Assembly (NCBI GenBank): GCA_025594325.1
Contig: JANHCV010000002.1
Location: 62,001 to 126,000 of the forward strand
Reading direction: 5' to 3'
DNA length: 64,000 nucleotides
Source: Blastocladiella emersonii ATCC 22665
Lineage: Eukaryota; Blastocladiomycota; Blastocladiomycetes; Blastocladiales; Blastocladiaceae
Position numbers and translations under genes: made by a program. Of this stretch, positions 11,337 through 22,046 are shown one piece after another (the first letter of the stretch is position 1; each line of letters opens with the position of its first letter). The notes under the pieces are model-generated. The model had not been told where the DNA came from. It saw nothing but the letters and a program-made list of their open reading frames with translations, and did no database searches.

Positions 11337-12009
11337 GGCGATGGGCGGGTTGGGGTCGGCGGGTCGGGGTGCAAGCTAGCGGCCCACGGGCGGGTGAGCA
11401 TTCACGAAGCGGTGTGCATGGAGATTCATTGCGGCAAGTTACGTTGGAAAGCGCAGCGGTTAGAGCGGCGATGCGGGCGGGGCGGGGACAAGGAGAGCGG
11501 CGGCCGCCCCTGAGACCGCGTGGCGCGCCGCCGCTGCACGACGTGCCGATCGGTCAGGTGAGGTCACCTGCCGCGTGCGAGACGCGTTTCCCGCGCGCCG
11601 GCTGCGCGTCACGCCGCGTCGCCCGTGACGCACCGCGCTTGCGGGCCGTTAGCTGGCCGTTAGCCGGCGGCAAGGGAAGAAGAAGGACGGCGTTGGCGTT
11701 GGGTGGCACCGTGTCTCGCACTCGCGGGGAGGCGAGACGCGCCGCGCCCATCATCACGCGGTGCGCGTCAGGGGACCCGATACGCGACGCGACGCGACTT
11801 GTTCCCTCAACCGCTCGCCGCCGTGGCTTTGCGCCCGCCCCCGCCCCCGCGACCACCCGCAACGCGCTCCCGCTCCTCTGTCTGCCCTGCACCCGCACCC
11901 GCACCCACCGCCGACCTCGCTCGACCGCATCGACCGCTGCAGCGCACGACGCACGCACCCGACCACCACAACCCACCACAACCCACCACCACCCGCCACC
12001 ACCACCACC
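11337..12009. promoter_or_regulatory. divergent promoter region, CKS1 / DNAAF1
   Basis: A 673-bp space between two start codons. No gene seen. TGCGAGACGCG at 11576-11586 and GTGTCTCGCAC plus GGCGAGACGC at 11711-11740 match the recurrent intergenic motif. GCGTCACG and CGTGACGC at about 11606-11629 form an inverted TGACG pair. The DNAAF1 ATG is preceded by CCACC repeats. Confidence 0.45.
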
Positions 12010-15000
12010 ATGCTGTCCGCCGGCGCCCTCAGCGACCGCGCGCAGTCGGCGCTCAACCGCCTGCGCCGGTCGAAAAAGGAGGTGGACGCCAAGGGCTTCA
12101 CGCTCATGACCCTACCGTACCTGCAGGAGGTGGCCAAGGAGCAGAAGGGCTACCACACACCGGCGCTCAACGACAACCTGTACCTGCACTACAAGGGCTT
12201 TGCCCGCATCTCGGACGCCATCTGCGCCTACGACGGCCTCAAGTCGCTGTGGCTCGAGGGCAACGCGCTGTCGTCGATCGAGCACCTTGGTACTTGCTCT
12301 GCCTCTCCCACTTGTTACGATCGCGCTCACACCCCACCCCCACAGACGCCCTCAAGCTCCTCCGCTGCCTCTACCTCCAGGAAAACTGCATCGAATCGCT
12401 CGCCGGCGTCGCCCGCATCCAGTCGCTCGCCATCCTCAACGTGTCCAACAACCTGCTCACCGCCCTCCCCGCCGAGCTCGCCGACCTGCCGCACCTCTCG
12501 TCGCTGCACGCCACCAACAACAAGTTCAAGTCGGCCGCCGACATTGCCGTGCTGCGCGACTGCACCGCCCTCACCGTCCTCGACCTGCACCACAACGCCA
12601 TCGACGACCGCGCCGCCGTCACGGACGTGATCTGGCACATCCCCAACCTCGCCGTCCTCACCCTGCACCACAACCCGGTCCTGCAGTCGCTCGCCCAGTA
12701 CCGCCGCAACACCATTGTCCAGATCCAGTCCCTCACCTACCTCGACGACCGCCCCGTCTTCGACAACGAGCGCCGCGCCACCGAGGCCTGGGCCGCCGGC
12801 GGCATCGACGCCGAGCGCGCCGAGCAGCAGCGCCAGCGCGACGCCGAGCGCGACGAGCAGCGGCGCAACTTTGACGCCCTCGCCGCCCTCCAGGCACAGA
12901 ACCGCGAGAAGCGCCGCGCCGCCGGCGAGGACGTGGACGCGCCCATGACGTTCGCCCCGCACCTGCAAAAGTTCCACGACGACATGGTCGCCAAGGGGCT
13001 CGCCGAGGACGCGTCCGAGGACGACGACGATGCTGCCGCCGAGGACCAGGTCAGCGATCTCGACGACGAGGACGCGCCGCCCTCGCTCGAGTCGGTCCGC
13101 CCGCCTCCCACTAGCTCGGCCTCCGAGTTTGACGGCGGCGTCCGCATCAACCCCGCCGTCCCCGTCCGCGCCGCCGGCACCATGGACGTGGCCGGCACCC
13201 AGGTCGAGCCGCCGCGCGTCTCGGCCCCCGCCGTGCCCATGGTCGCACCCACGACCGCCGCCGCCAAGGTTCAGGAGATTGACGACACCGAGTCGACCAC
13301 CGCGCCCCTCATCTCCGAGGCCAAGGACGACGACGAGCCGTTTGTCCCGCTCGCCCAGCTCCTCAGCGACGCCGAGCGCGACGAGGAACGCCGCCGCCCG
13401 CGCTTCGAGGAGATCGAGGACGAGGACAACAAGGTGGTCGAGATCGATACCAGCAAGGTCGCATCCATCACGTCGCTGCTCGGCACCGCGTCCGCGGATA
13501 AGCTCGACGACGAGGAGTCGGCGCCGCTGCTCGGCGCGTCGGACTCGGCGCCGTCGCGTCGCCCGCTCATCGAGGAGGTCATCGAGACCATCCCGCTCGT
13601 CGAGACGGCTGCGCCACCCGCGCCCATCATCGCGCCCGCGCCCGTCCACGCTGCACCCGCGACGTCGGCATGGTCCGCGCCCGGCGACCCGTTCCAGATC
13701 CGCGCCTTCCGCAAGCTGCAGGAGACGGAGCGTGCCGACGACTCGAGCGTCCCGCCGTCGCCCGCGATCCCGGCCACCCCGCACTCGACGCCGGTCCCCG
13801 TCTCGGCGACGCCCAGCGTGGCCGTCTCGCCCGCGCCCTCGGCCGACTCGCGCACCTCGACCGCAACGGCCACCTCGGCCACGGGCTCGCTCGCTGCCGC
13901 GTCGTCGTCGCGCATCTGCACCACCGACCGCGCCGAGATGACCGTGTCGCCGACGCCCAGCGACGCCTCGGACGCGTCGCTCATCCGCCCGCAGGACCGG
14001 TTCAACGACGACTTTGACGAGCTCGAAGGCGAGGACGACGATGGCGACGGCGAAGTGTCCGAGGACCCCGACTCGCCGCTCACGCTCGGCGACGGCGACG
14101 AGGCCGCCGACGGCGAGAACCCGTGGGCCGGGCCCAGCGCGCCGCACCCGACGCCCACGTCCGAGGCGTTCCCGCCCGTCTGCACAACAACCGCCGCCGC
14201 CGATAGCGGGGTGCCCGCGCCGCCGACGCCCGTGCGCCGCGGGTCGCGTCTCCGCATCGAGATCGGCGAGGCCCTCGAGCGCGCGTCCGCGGCCGCCGCC
14301 GAGGACTCGGTCCACGCCTCGCTCACGTCGCCCGTCACCTCTTCGGCGCCGCACCGCCGCAACCGCAAGGGCCTCCGCCTGCTGCCCAACATTGCCGGCG
14401 GGATGCCGCAGCAGCAGTCGCCCGCCACATCGACGGCAGCTGCCGCCGCGGCCGCGCTGCTCGCCGGGACCGCCGTCGGCTCGCCGTCCGAGGACACTGG
14501 CCCCGTCGCCGTCGACCACCTGCACGGGTTCGTCCCGCCCATGACGCCGACCATGGACATGACGCCGGCCGCGCCGCACTCGACGCCCGTGTCGTCGCAC
14601 GCCGGGACCCCAGCGCCGCCGATGCCGTGCCCGATGACGCCGACGTCCGAGTCGCTCCCGCGCGCGCCGCACTCGACGCCCGTCGCCGGGATCCGCGCCG
14701 GGTCGGACCGCGCACCCATCGCCGCGCCCGTCCCCGTGCCCGTGTGCCCCATGACCCCGACCATCGACCCGACCCCGCGCCCACCCTTCTCGACGCCCGT
14801 GTCGGCGACGCGGCCATTCGGGGACGCGGGCATCGTGTGCCCCATGACGCCGACGGTTGACACCACGCCGCGCGCCCCGTTCTCGACGCCCGTCGCGGGC
14901 ACTACCGCCGCCCGCCAGCAGTGGACCGCGCCCGCCGAGATGCCCATGACGCCCACGTCCGAGGCCATGCCGCGCGCGCCCTTCTCGACGCCCGTCGCCC

Positions 15001-15269
15001 CGCAGCGCGGCGCAGGTCCGGCGGCCGTGGGCGCCGGCGAGGAGGACGCGGCGGTCGCGGCGCTCCAGCGCGTCTTCAACCAGCGCGCCATGGCGGCGGC
15101 GGCGGCCACGCGCGTGCCCGACTCGGACGACGAGGAGGACGAGGAGGACGACGGGCTCGAGACGGTCGAGGTCCGCGAGGTCCGCAAGTCCACGGCCGCG
15201 GCGCCTGCTCCTGCACCATCGGCGCAGCGCGACGGCGGTGACGCGGACCCCGGCGCGGCGTGGGTGTAA
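12010..15269 (+). CDS. DNAAF1: DNAAF1/LRRC50 dynein axonemal assembly factor
   Basis: Cytoplasmic factor needed to preassemble axonemal dynein arms; its presence argues for a motile flagellum. Exons 12010-12289 and 12346-15269 with a 56-nt phase-1 intron; 1,067 aa. The N-terminus matches the family (TPALNDNLYLHYKGF, LKSLWLEGN). Six or so SDS22-type leucine-rich repeats follow, then the LRR-cap motif LTYLDDRPVF and AEAWAAGGIDAE-type residues. A Lys/Arg/Glu-rich helix and acidic regions come next. The last third is disordered, Pro/Ser/Thr-rich, and holds five MTPT...STPV repeats (about residues 824-978). The ATG at 12010 follows CCACCACCACC. Confidence 0.93.
14539..15000 (+). repeat. five MTPT-x-STPV protein repeats in DNAAF1 tail
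   Basis: The encoded protein has five units of MTPT, four variable residues, P(R/A)(A/P)P(H/F)STPV, spaced by 7-22 residues. A looser sixth version, TPTSEAFP, lies near 14150. Each unit has two or three Ser/Thr-Pro sites. Copies differ in DNA, so this is not recent slippage. Confidence 0.85.
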
Positions 15270-15393
15270 TGGGGGCGGCTGCGCGCGCGAGTCGTCGAAG
15301 TTTGCTTTTGATTCACATCTCACTCTCCATTGTTGACCCTGACGACCGAACGAACGAACCATTTGTGCACGCACAACATCATATATATCTCCA

Positions 15394-18300
15394 TCATACC
15401 TCCTCGCTGCCTTCCGACTCGGACTCGGACTCCGAACTCGCCTCGATGGTGTCCCACCCGCGCTCGCGCGCCATGGTGAGCGCCTGCTGCCGCGTCCACG
15501 CCTCGCGGTCGCCGCCCTTGGCGAGCATGAGTTCCGCGAGCCGCGCCGCGTCCGTCGACCGCCGCATCAGGTCGTCCTCGTCGCGCGTCCACACCCACCG
15601 CGCCCGCTCGTCGGGCGTCGCGGCGCCGATCGCGATCGCGAGCGTCCGCCCGCGGTGGTACGACGTCGACGCGAACAGCCGCCGCACCGTGCGCCGCGGG
15701 TGGCCTGAGATGCGGGACACGGCGTGCAGCCAGTCGAGCGGCGCGACGGACGAAGCGAGGGGGTCGGTCGCCCAGTCGATCTCGGACGCGGCCGCGGGCG
15801 CCGGTACAGGTGGCGGGCGGGCGGGCGAGAACTGCGAGAGCGACGGCGGCGCTGGGGGCTGGACGGACGTGGCAGCGGCCGCGGCTGCAGCAGCGCGTGA
15901 CCGCGTCGAGGGCCCGCGCTCGCCGCCCGACTCGGACGCGGACGGCGAGTACTCGGACTCGGACTCGGAGCTGACGTACTGCACCCCGCGGCGGCGGCGG
16001 CGGTTCTTGGGTTTGGGCGCGTCGGGCTGCTCGGGCTGCGCGGGTTGCGCGGGCGGCACCTTGGAGGTGCCGCGGACCGGGACGACGACCCGCGCGACCT
16101 GCGGCGGGCGTGGCGGCGCCGGCCGGTCGGCGGGCGCGTAGTACTGCGTCGTCTCGAGGTCGGGTGGCGGGCGAGGCGGCGCGTGGCGCGGGAGCTGCCA
16201 CCCGGGCGCCGCGGTGACGGCGGCCGTGGTGGTCGAGGTCGAGTCGCGCGGAGCGGACTGGATCTCGGGCGACGAGGAAAAGTGCAGGCCGACGGGCGGC
16301 TCGAGGTCCAGGTCGAGATCTAGGTCGAGGTCGACCGGGTGGTGGTGGTGGTGGTGGGTGGCCTCGACGGACTCGGCCGCGACGTGGGCCGCGGCGACGC
16401 CGTCAGCGCTTGAGCGGTCGAGGTCCACCTCCATGGGACTGCTGACGGTGCCGCCGCGTGCGCACCGCTCGCGGTCGTCGGCGAACAGGTACTCGTCGTG
16501 CTCCTGCAGCAGCTCGTCGTGGTACTCGTCCTCGCCGCAGCTCGACGCGCCGCACGGGTAGCACTCCTGGCACCGGCACTCGGGGCACCCGCGGCAGTAC
16601 CCGTACCCGTGGCACACGTAGCGGTCCTGGCAGCGCAGGAACCGGGTCGAGCACCGGTGGCACTCGGCGCGCTCCTCGTCGTGGCACTCGGCACACCCGC
16701 CGCAGTCGGACCTGCTCGTGTCGTGCGGCGAGAACCCGCACATGTGGCACCGCTTGCACTTGAAGCTGCGCCACGCGTCCCTGGACGCGTCCTCGCTCGA
16801 GACGCGGTCAGCGGGCACGGGCGCGGGTGCTGGAGCTGGTGGGGCGGTGTCGAACTGCGAGTCGGGAGCGACGACCGCGATGCGCTGGCGCTTCGGCTGC
16901 GGCTCGACGCTCGCATTGACGCCGGCACGGAGGTCCTCGTCGTCGCCGTCGGACCCGTTGCTGCTCGGGATCACCGCCGTCCGGCCGCGTCGGACGCGTT
17001 TCCTGGACGCGGGCGCGGGCGGCGGCAGCGGGACGGGTTCGGGTTCGGGCACTGGCGCGGTAGCGTGCTGCATGCCGTATCGCGCCTCGACCTCGAGCTC
17101 GTCGTCGTCGAGCTCGAGGCTGACGCGCTGCGAGTGACCCTGCGATGCCGGCACCGATCCCGATGCCACGAGCGAGCTGGGCACCACCACCACCTCCGCC
17201 TCCACCGCCTCCGCCGCCTCCTCTTCGTCGTCCTCGGTGGGACACGCGCTCGAGTCCGAGAGGACCGGAACGACCGACGCCGAGTTGGGCGCGCGCACGG
17301 GGCTCGTGGGCACGTCGAGGTCAAAGTCGTCGAGGTCCATGAGCATCGAGTCCGGCAGGCCCGTGAGGAGCCGCGGGTCCTGCGTGAACAGCGGCGAGTG
17401 GAAATCGGGAAGTGCGCCGACGGCGGGGCCCTCGAGCGGGGACAGTAGCGGCGGCGGTACCGGGCGCGTGCGGGTGGAGGAGATCGTGAGCCGGGGCGGG
17501 GACACACGCGTCGTTGGAGGGTGCAAGAGGGTGTTGGCAGTTGCGGCGGCGGTCGAGGTCGAGGTGGCCGACGCAGGGGCGGGCATAGACGAGGCGGCAG
17601 TCACCGTCGCGGTCGACGACGCGGATGCACCGGTCCGCGGCCGCTCGGTGCTATCGGTGGACGAGGTGGTCGGCCGCTCCGGCGTGAGCGAGGGGAGCGA
17701 CGGCGAGGAGGACGGGATGGGCTGCGCGACCTCGGCGTCGGCGTTGGTCGACGCAGGCGCCGAGACCGTAGCGCGACTCCCGATCATAGGCGACGAGGAT
17801 GACGGGATGGGCTGCGCGAGCTCGGCGCCGGTGTCAGTCGATGCAGGCGCCGAAACCGTAACTCGACTCGCGATCGCGGGCGACGAGGAGGGCGACGGCG
17901 CGAAAGAGGACCCGCGGGCCGAAGGGTTAAGCGCGGGCGCAGACAGGACGAGGCGGGGCGGCGCACAGTCGAGTGGGGCCGCGAGGAACATGATCTCACC
18001 GATGGAGCGCGGCGAGCGGGCCATGGCAGTCGCGGCGACCATCTCGTCGTCGTCGTCGTCGTCGTCGTCACTGGACACGTCGATGACGGTGCGTGTCCGT
18101 GCGGGCGGCGCGGGAGCAGCGGGCGACGTCGTGGTCGGCGGTGACACGACCGCGGCGGCGGCAGCAGCCTTCTTTTGCGGCGTCGTGACCGACGCGGCCT
18201 TGGCGGCCTTCTTGGCGGCGAACGCCTTGTCAGCGATCTCTTCCACCACGCGCTTCGCGTCATCCAGCGCGCGGCGCTCGGCCTCCTCCTTCTTCAAGCG

Positions 18301-18960
18301 CGCCGCCTCGGCCTCCTCGGCCTCCCTCGCAGCACTCACGGCGTCCGCGACTGCCGACCGGGCGGGCGCCTGGACGGTGCGTGTCGCGCGCGGCGGCATG
18401 TTCCCGGCGCCGCGCGGCAGGACGCCGGCGCGGAGCTTGCTGTACCACTGGTTGGAGATGGCCGTGTAGGAGCGGTACGAGCCGGGCAGGTTCGCGATCT
18501 CGCGGCACACGTCCTGGATCTTCTCGTCCTTGGCGCGGCCGAGGACGAGCGCCGTGATCATGGCGTTCTCGGCGTCGGTGAAGCGCGGCGCCTTGGAACG
18601 CAGCGTGTTCGGATGGCGCAGGTAGAAGGTCGTCGGGTCCGTGTCGTCAAGCTCGTCGTCGTCGTCGGACACGGTCACGGTCTCGATCTGCTTGGTGTCC
18701 GCGCCGGCGGCGGCGGCGGTCGTTGGCGAAGCGGCGGGCGACGGGTGCGCCGACACCGGTGCAGCAGCAAGAGCGACGGACGCGGGAGCAGAGACAGACG
18801 GTCGGCCGGCCGCGGAGGCGGTTGAGGACTTGCCGCCGCGCGCCGACCGCGACGCGGGCGCGGAGGCGCTGTGGACCTGGCCCGTGGGCGTCGCGGGACG
18901 CGCGGGCGGCACGGTGGCGGTTGCACCTAGTGCAGGCCGTATTCCATTTGATTTGTTCAT
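15394..18960 (-). CDS. Myb-like protein with Rap1-type C-terminus and Cys-rich cluster
   Basis: Single-exon frame of 1,188 aa; the start at 18960 is the first ATG of the convincing region. A Myb/SANT-like segment at about residues 125-185 begins APRFTDAENAMITALVLG and ends ISNQWYSKLRAG. A long disordered Ser/Pro/Ala region follows. At about 732-805 is a cluster of roughly 20 cysteines in CxxC pairs (CKRCHMC, CGGCAEC, CHRCS, CRGCPEC, CQECYPC), probably zinc-binding. The C-terminus (about 1057-1167) resembles the Rap1 C-terminal domain: a helical ISGHPRRTVRRLFASTS stretch, then WVWTRDEDDLM and a KGGDREAWTRQQAL helix. This suggests a telomere or chromatin protein of the Rap1 kind, but no BRCT is seen, so the assignment is tentative. 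It ends in an SESESE acidic tail. Confidence 0.6.
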   Translation of the reverse strand: MNKSNGIRPALGATATVPPARPATPTGQVHSASAPASRSARGGKSSTASAAGRPSVSAPASVALAAAPVSAHPSPAASPTTAAAAGADTKQIETVTVSDDDDELDDTDPTTFYLRHPNTLRSKAPRFTDAENAMITALVLGRAKDEKIQDVCREIANLPGSYRSYTAISNQWYSKLRAGVLPRGAGNMPPRATRTVQAPARSAVADAVSAAREAEEAEAARLKKEEAERRALDDAKRVVEEIADKAFAAKKAAKAASVTTPQKKAAAAAAVVSPPTTTSPAAPAPPARTRTVIDVSSDDDDDDDDEMVAATAMARSPRSIGEIMFLAAPLDCAPPRLVLSAPALNPSARGSSFAPSPSSSPAIASRVTVSAPASTDTGAELAQPIPSSSSPMIGSRATVSAPASTNADAEVAQPIPSSSPSLPSLTPERPTTSSTDSTERPRTGASASSTATVTAASSMPAPASATSTSTAAATANTLLHPPTTRVSPPRLTISSTRTRPVPPPLLSPLEGPAVGALPDFHSPLFTQDPRLLTGLPDSMLMDLDDFDLDVPTSPVRAPNSASVVPVLSDSSACPTEDDEEEAAEAVEAEVVVVPSSLVASGSVPASQGHSQRVSLELDDDELEVEARYGMQHATAPVPEPEPVPLPPPAPASRKRVRRGRTAVIPSSNGSDGDDEDLRAGVNASVEPQPKRQRIAVVAPDSQFDTAPPAPAPAPVPADRVSSEDASRDAWRSFKCKRCHMCGFSPHDTSRSDCGGCAECHDEERAECHRCSTRFLRCQDRYVCHGYGYCRGCPECRCQECYPCGASSCGEDEYHDELLQEHDEYLFADDRERCARGGTVSSPMEVDLDRSSADGVAAAHVAAESVEATHHHHHHPVDLDLDLDLDLEPPVGLHFSSSPEIQSAPRDSTSTTTAAVTAAPGWQLPRHAPPRPPPDLETTQYYAPADRPAPPRPPQVARVVVPVRGTSKVPPAQPAQPEQPDAPKPKNRRRRRGVQYVSSESESEYSPSASESGGERGPSTRSRAAAAAAAATSVQPPAPPSLSQFSPARPPPVPAPAAASEIDWATDPLASSVAPLDWLHAVSRISGHPRRTVRRLFASTSYHRGRTLAIAIGAATPDERARWVWTRDEDDLMRRSTDAARLAELMLAKGGDREAWTRQQALTMARERGWDTIEASSESESESEGSEEV

Positions 18961-19142
18961 GGTCGTTGGGGTGCGGAACGTAGTCGAGTTTGCAGAGACC
19001 AAGTCGACGTCGCCGGAGTCGCTCCGGCCGTGAGACACGTGGTCTTCAAGACAGGCACATTTATGATGTAAGGAGTACAGAGTAGGGCGAGAGTGGTGGT
19101 GGCAGGGGATCAAAACTTGTGAGAGTGGGAGGGGAGGAGGAA

Positions 19143-21002
19143 CTACGCGGGCGAGACAACGGGGCTCTCGGGGAGCGGCACCTTGGTGGCCACGTCGACC
19201 GTGGGCGCCGGCGAGCCCGTCGGCGCGGACGCAGCAACAGCGGGAGCAGCAGCAGCGAGCGGCACGTCGTCGCTGTCGACGGAGCGTGCCGACTCGACGG
19301 GCGACAGGGACGGGTCCGAGACCGAGGCCTCCTCCTCGTCGTCGACGCCGAGGTCCGTGTCGGTGCGCAGGCTGGCGGGGGTCGCGGGCGTCGCGGGCGT
19401 CGCGGGGACGGCCGCAGCAGCCGCAGCGGCAGCCTGGGCCGCGGCCTGGGCCTGAGCAGCTTCCTGCGCGGCGGCGGCGGCCGCAGCAGCCTGAGCCTGA
19501 GCAGCGGCCTGCTGGCGGGCGCGGCGCTCGAGGGCCTCCTGGGCGAGCGTGCGCTGGGCCTGCGCGGCGGCCATCTGGCGCTCGCGCTCGGCGCTGGCGA
19601 GGATGCGCTGGAGGACCGTCTCGGGGCCGGGCGTCGGCGGGCCCGACTCGTCCGCCTCCTCGGCGGTGGCGGTGGGCGCAATGGAGCGGGCGCCGGCGGC
19701 GGGCGAGGTGGAGGAGGGCGCGTGGCCGCCGAGCAGGGCGACGGACATGGGCGCGCCCTGGGCGTGCGGGTCCTGGGCGGCGACCTGGGCGACGGTGGCG
19801 TGGGCCTGGAGCGCGGCCATGGTGCTGGAGGTGAAGGGCCGCGGCGAGGGCGGGCCGTACTCGGACGAGTGGACCGAGGAGCCCGTGGTGGTGGCGGCGG
19901 CGGACCGGGCCGTGGCGCGCGACGAGAGCAGCGGCTGCTGCGACGGCAGGAGCGGGGCCGTCAGCAGCGGCGACGAGTACACGGACGTGGCGCGCGTCGA
20001 CTCGGCCTTGGTCGTGGCCGACTCGGACGCGGTGGTGGAGCTGCCCATGGCCCAGGCGCGGTTGGCGAGTGGCGGCGACATGGTGGCGGAGGCGGCCATG
20101 GACTTGCGGGCGTTGGCGGGCGGCTCGTCCTTGTAGTCGTCGGCGGTCGGGGTCGGGATGAAGAGGAAGTTGAGCGAGTCGAGCGGGTCGCCCGAGCCCT
20201 TCTTGGTCTTGGCCTTGGCGGGGCGCGGCACCTTGGGCGCCGTGGACCCGGACGCGACCGAGGCCGACGACGCGCCGGCCGCGGCGGTGGTGGTGGCCGC
20301 GCCATCGGCGGAGACGGCGTCCGCGGCGGCCGAAGGGGCGCCGATCGGCTGGTCGTCGTCATCCTCCTCCTCGTCATCCTCGTCCTCCTCGACATCGACG
20401 CGGACAATGTTGACGGACTGGCCGCGGAAGTTGGCGACCATGGTGGCGCGCTTCTTGTGCGATGACGAGCTGGACGGGGCGGGCGAACCGGAGCGGTCGG
20501 GCGCGGCGCCGGCAGCGGCCGCGGCAGCCACGGCCTGGAGGACGGCGGGCGCGGGGACGGGCGACACGGCGTTCTGCTCGGTAGCCGAGGAGGAAGGTGT
20601 TGGCTCAGCAGCCGGCGCGATGGCGGGCTTCTCGTCATGGGTGGCGTCGACGGTCACCGCCACATGTTCCTGGGCCTGCTGGGCGGGCACCTGGCGCGCC
20701 TGCGGGACGGGGGTCGGCGCGGGCGAGACGGCGCCGTGGACGGCGGGCGACGAGCCGTTGGCGTGGGCCGTGAGCTTGTCGAGGGCGCGGGCGGCGTCGT
20801 GCGGCGGCGGCGACTTGGCGCGCGACCCGCGGCAGCAAAAGTACCACATGATGGCGAGCACGACGAGGCCGGCCGCGACGGCGCCGATGATGATGGGGGT
20901 GGTCGAGGAGGACGAGTCGTCGGCGGGCGGCGCGGCGCGCTTGACGAGGTGCTGAAGGGGCGCCGAAGCCACCGTGATGGTCGCACTGCGGTGGGGGGCC
21001 AT
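19143..21002 (-). CDS. single-pass membrane protein with long low-complexity tail
   Basis: Family not recognised. One exon, 619 aa from the ATG at 21002 (gccATGgc). One clear transmembrane helix at about residues 36-58 (PIIIGAVAAGLVVLAIMWYFCC) is followed by RGSR, implying a short outside N-terminus and a cytosolic tail. The tail is Ala/Ser/Pro-rich with an acidic DVEEDEDDEEEDDDDQP stretch near residue 215. An Ala/Gln-rich predicted helix (AEALERRARQQAAAQAQ-type) lies near 500-570. The layout recalls fungal wall-sensor or SKG6-type single-pass proteins, but no defining domain is visible. Tandem to the Rap1-like gene downstream. Confidence 0.6.
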   Translation of the reverse strand: MAPHRSATITVASAPLQHLVKRAAPPADDSSSSTTPIIIGAVAAGLVVLAIMWYFCCRGSRAKSPPPHDAARALDKLTAHANGSSPAVHGAVSPAPTPVPQARQVPAQQAQEHVAVTVDATHDEKPAIAPAAEPTPSSSATEQNAVSPVPAPAVLQAVAAAAAAGAAPDRSGSPAPSSSSSHKKRATMVANFRGQSVNIVRVDVEEDEDDEEEDDDDQPIGAPSAAADAVSADGAATTTAAAGASSASVASGSTAPKVPRPAKAKTKKGSGDPLDSLNFLFIPTPTADDYKDEPPANARKSMAASATMSPPLANRAWAMGSSTTASESATTKAESTRATSVYSSPLLTAPLLPSQQPLLSSRATARSAAATTTGSSVHSSEYGPPSPRPFTSSTMAALQAHATVAQVAAQDPHAQGAPMSVALLGGHAPSSTSPAAGARSIAPTATAEEADESGPPTPGPETVLQRILASAERERQMAAAQAQRTLAQEALERRARQQAAAQAQAAAAAAAAQEAAQAQAAAQAAAAAAAAVPATPATPATPASLRTDTDLGVDDEEEASVSDPSLSPVESARSVDSDDVPLAAAAPAVAASAPTGSPAPTVDVATKVPLPESPVVSPA

Positions 21003-22046
21003 GGCGACGAAAGCGGGTCCACGCGGGCGGGCGGGCCGGATATCACGCAGCACACAGGGCGGACCGATGGAGGAGAGCACGAGAGCGAGGCCCTGCCGAA
21101 GAAACTCAATGGCAACAGGCTCGGTGCGGAGGGAGGGAGGGAGCGCGGGTCGCTCTGCTGAGCGCTGCTGAGCAGGCAAAATAGAGTAGCCGCGAGGCGT
21201 TAGCGCTGCAGCACTAATCGAGGCCGGGTAATGAAGCGCAGCACGCAGCACGCAGTACCCACCTTCTAACGTCTAAGGCCGTCTATCGAGGAGGGCGAGC
21301 CCGTCAGGGACCGCGCGGCGATCAAGCAGGGACGCTCGGGGTCGAGTCGGGGGTGCGGGGCCGGCCGGCAGCGGTTGCAGGGAGTGGCGTCGACGTGGAG
21401 ACGACGGGGAGAGAGGGGTTCACGGCAGCGATGTATATTATCATACAGCGACCCCCGGCGGCAGCTTGTGCCCGAGCCGGCCAGCGTGGGGCAAGATCAT
21501 GACCTGCCCGGGTTGCAACGTCGAAACCGGCCGTGGTGGCGGTGGCGCGGGGGCGCGGCCAATGAGCTGCTTGCAGATCGCCCGTCACGCCTGCCACGGC
21601 CGAGTGACGAAGCGCGCCGAACGAGTGAGGTGGGCCCACGTGATGCGAGACTCGGGCGTCTCACGCCTCTGCCGGCGAGCGGATCGGCGGCCGTCAACTC
21701 TACGCCGCCGCTGCGCCCCACGCTCGCTCCCTTATACCAACCATTCGCAACGATCGCCGCCTGTGAGGGCCCGCATGAAGCTTCTGTGAAACAACCCGCC
21801 GACCTACCGAGACCGAGTCTGGACGCCCAAACCCGTGCTTGTCCTGCTTGCCTCCATTCCGATCACTCGTCGTCGTCTGAGCGCCCCACCGACCATCCCA
21901 CGCGAGAGCTGTGAGGCACTCTCCCCCGACGATCCGCGGAACCTTGTCGTCCGCGCGACCTCCTTGAACCCCCGCCCCCCGCCCGACCCCCTCCCCCGCT
22001 GCCCACCGTGATCGGCTCGCGCCCCTCTCCCGCCTCCGCCGCCACC
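21003..22046. promoter_or_regulatory. divergent promoter region before exportin-T
   Basis: A 1,044-bp space between divergent starts with no gene I can support. It contains GCAGCAC tandem copies near 21237-21253, an AT-rich patch at 21432-21448 and GATGCGAGACTCGGGCGTCTCACGC at 21644-21667 as two short inverted motif copies. Short ORFs here lack homology and have shadow-like composition. Confidence 0.4.

Noticed and set aside
12327-15374. 1,015-codon open frame antisense to DNAAF1, and similar long antisense frames (13271-15316, 21804-25079, 57521 region plus strand)
   Set aside because: They mirror GC-rich codons of well-supported genes, have Arg/Gly/Ala shadow composition, and show no motifs of their own.
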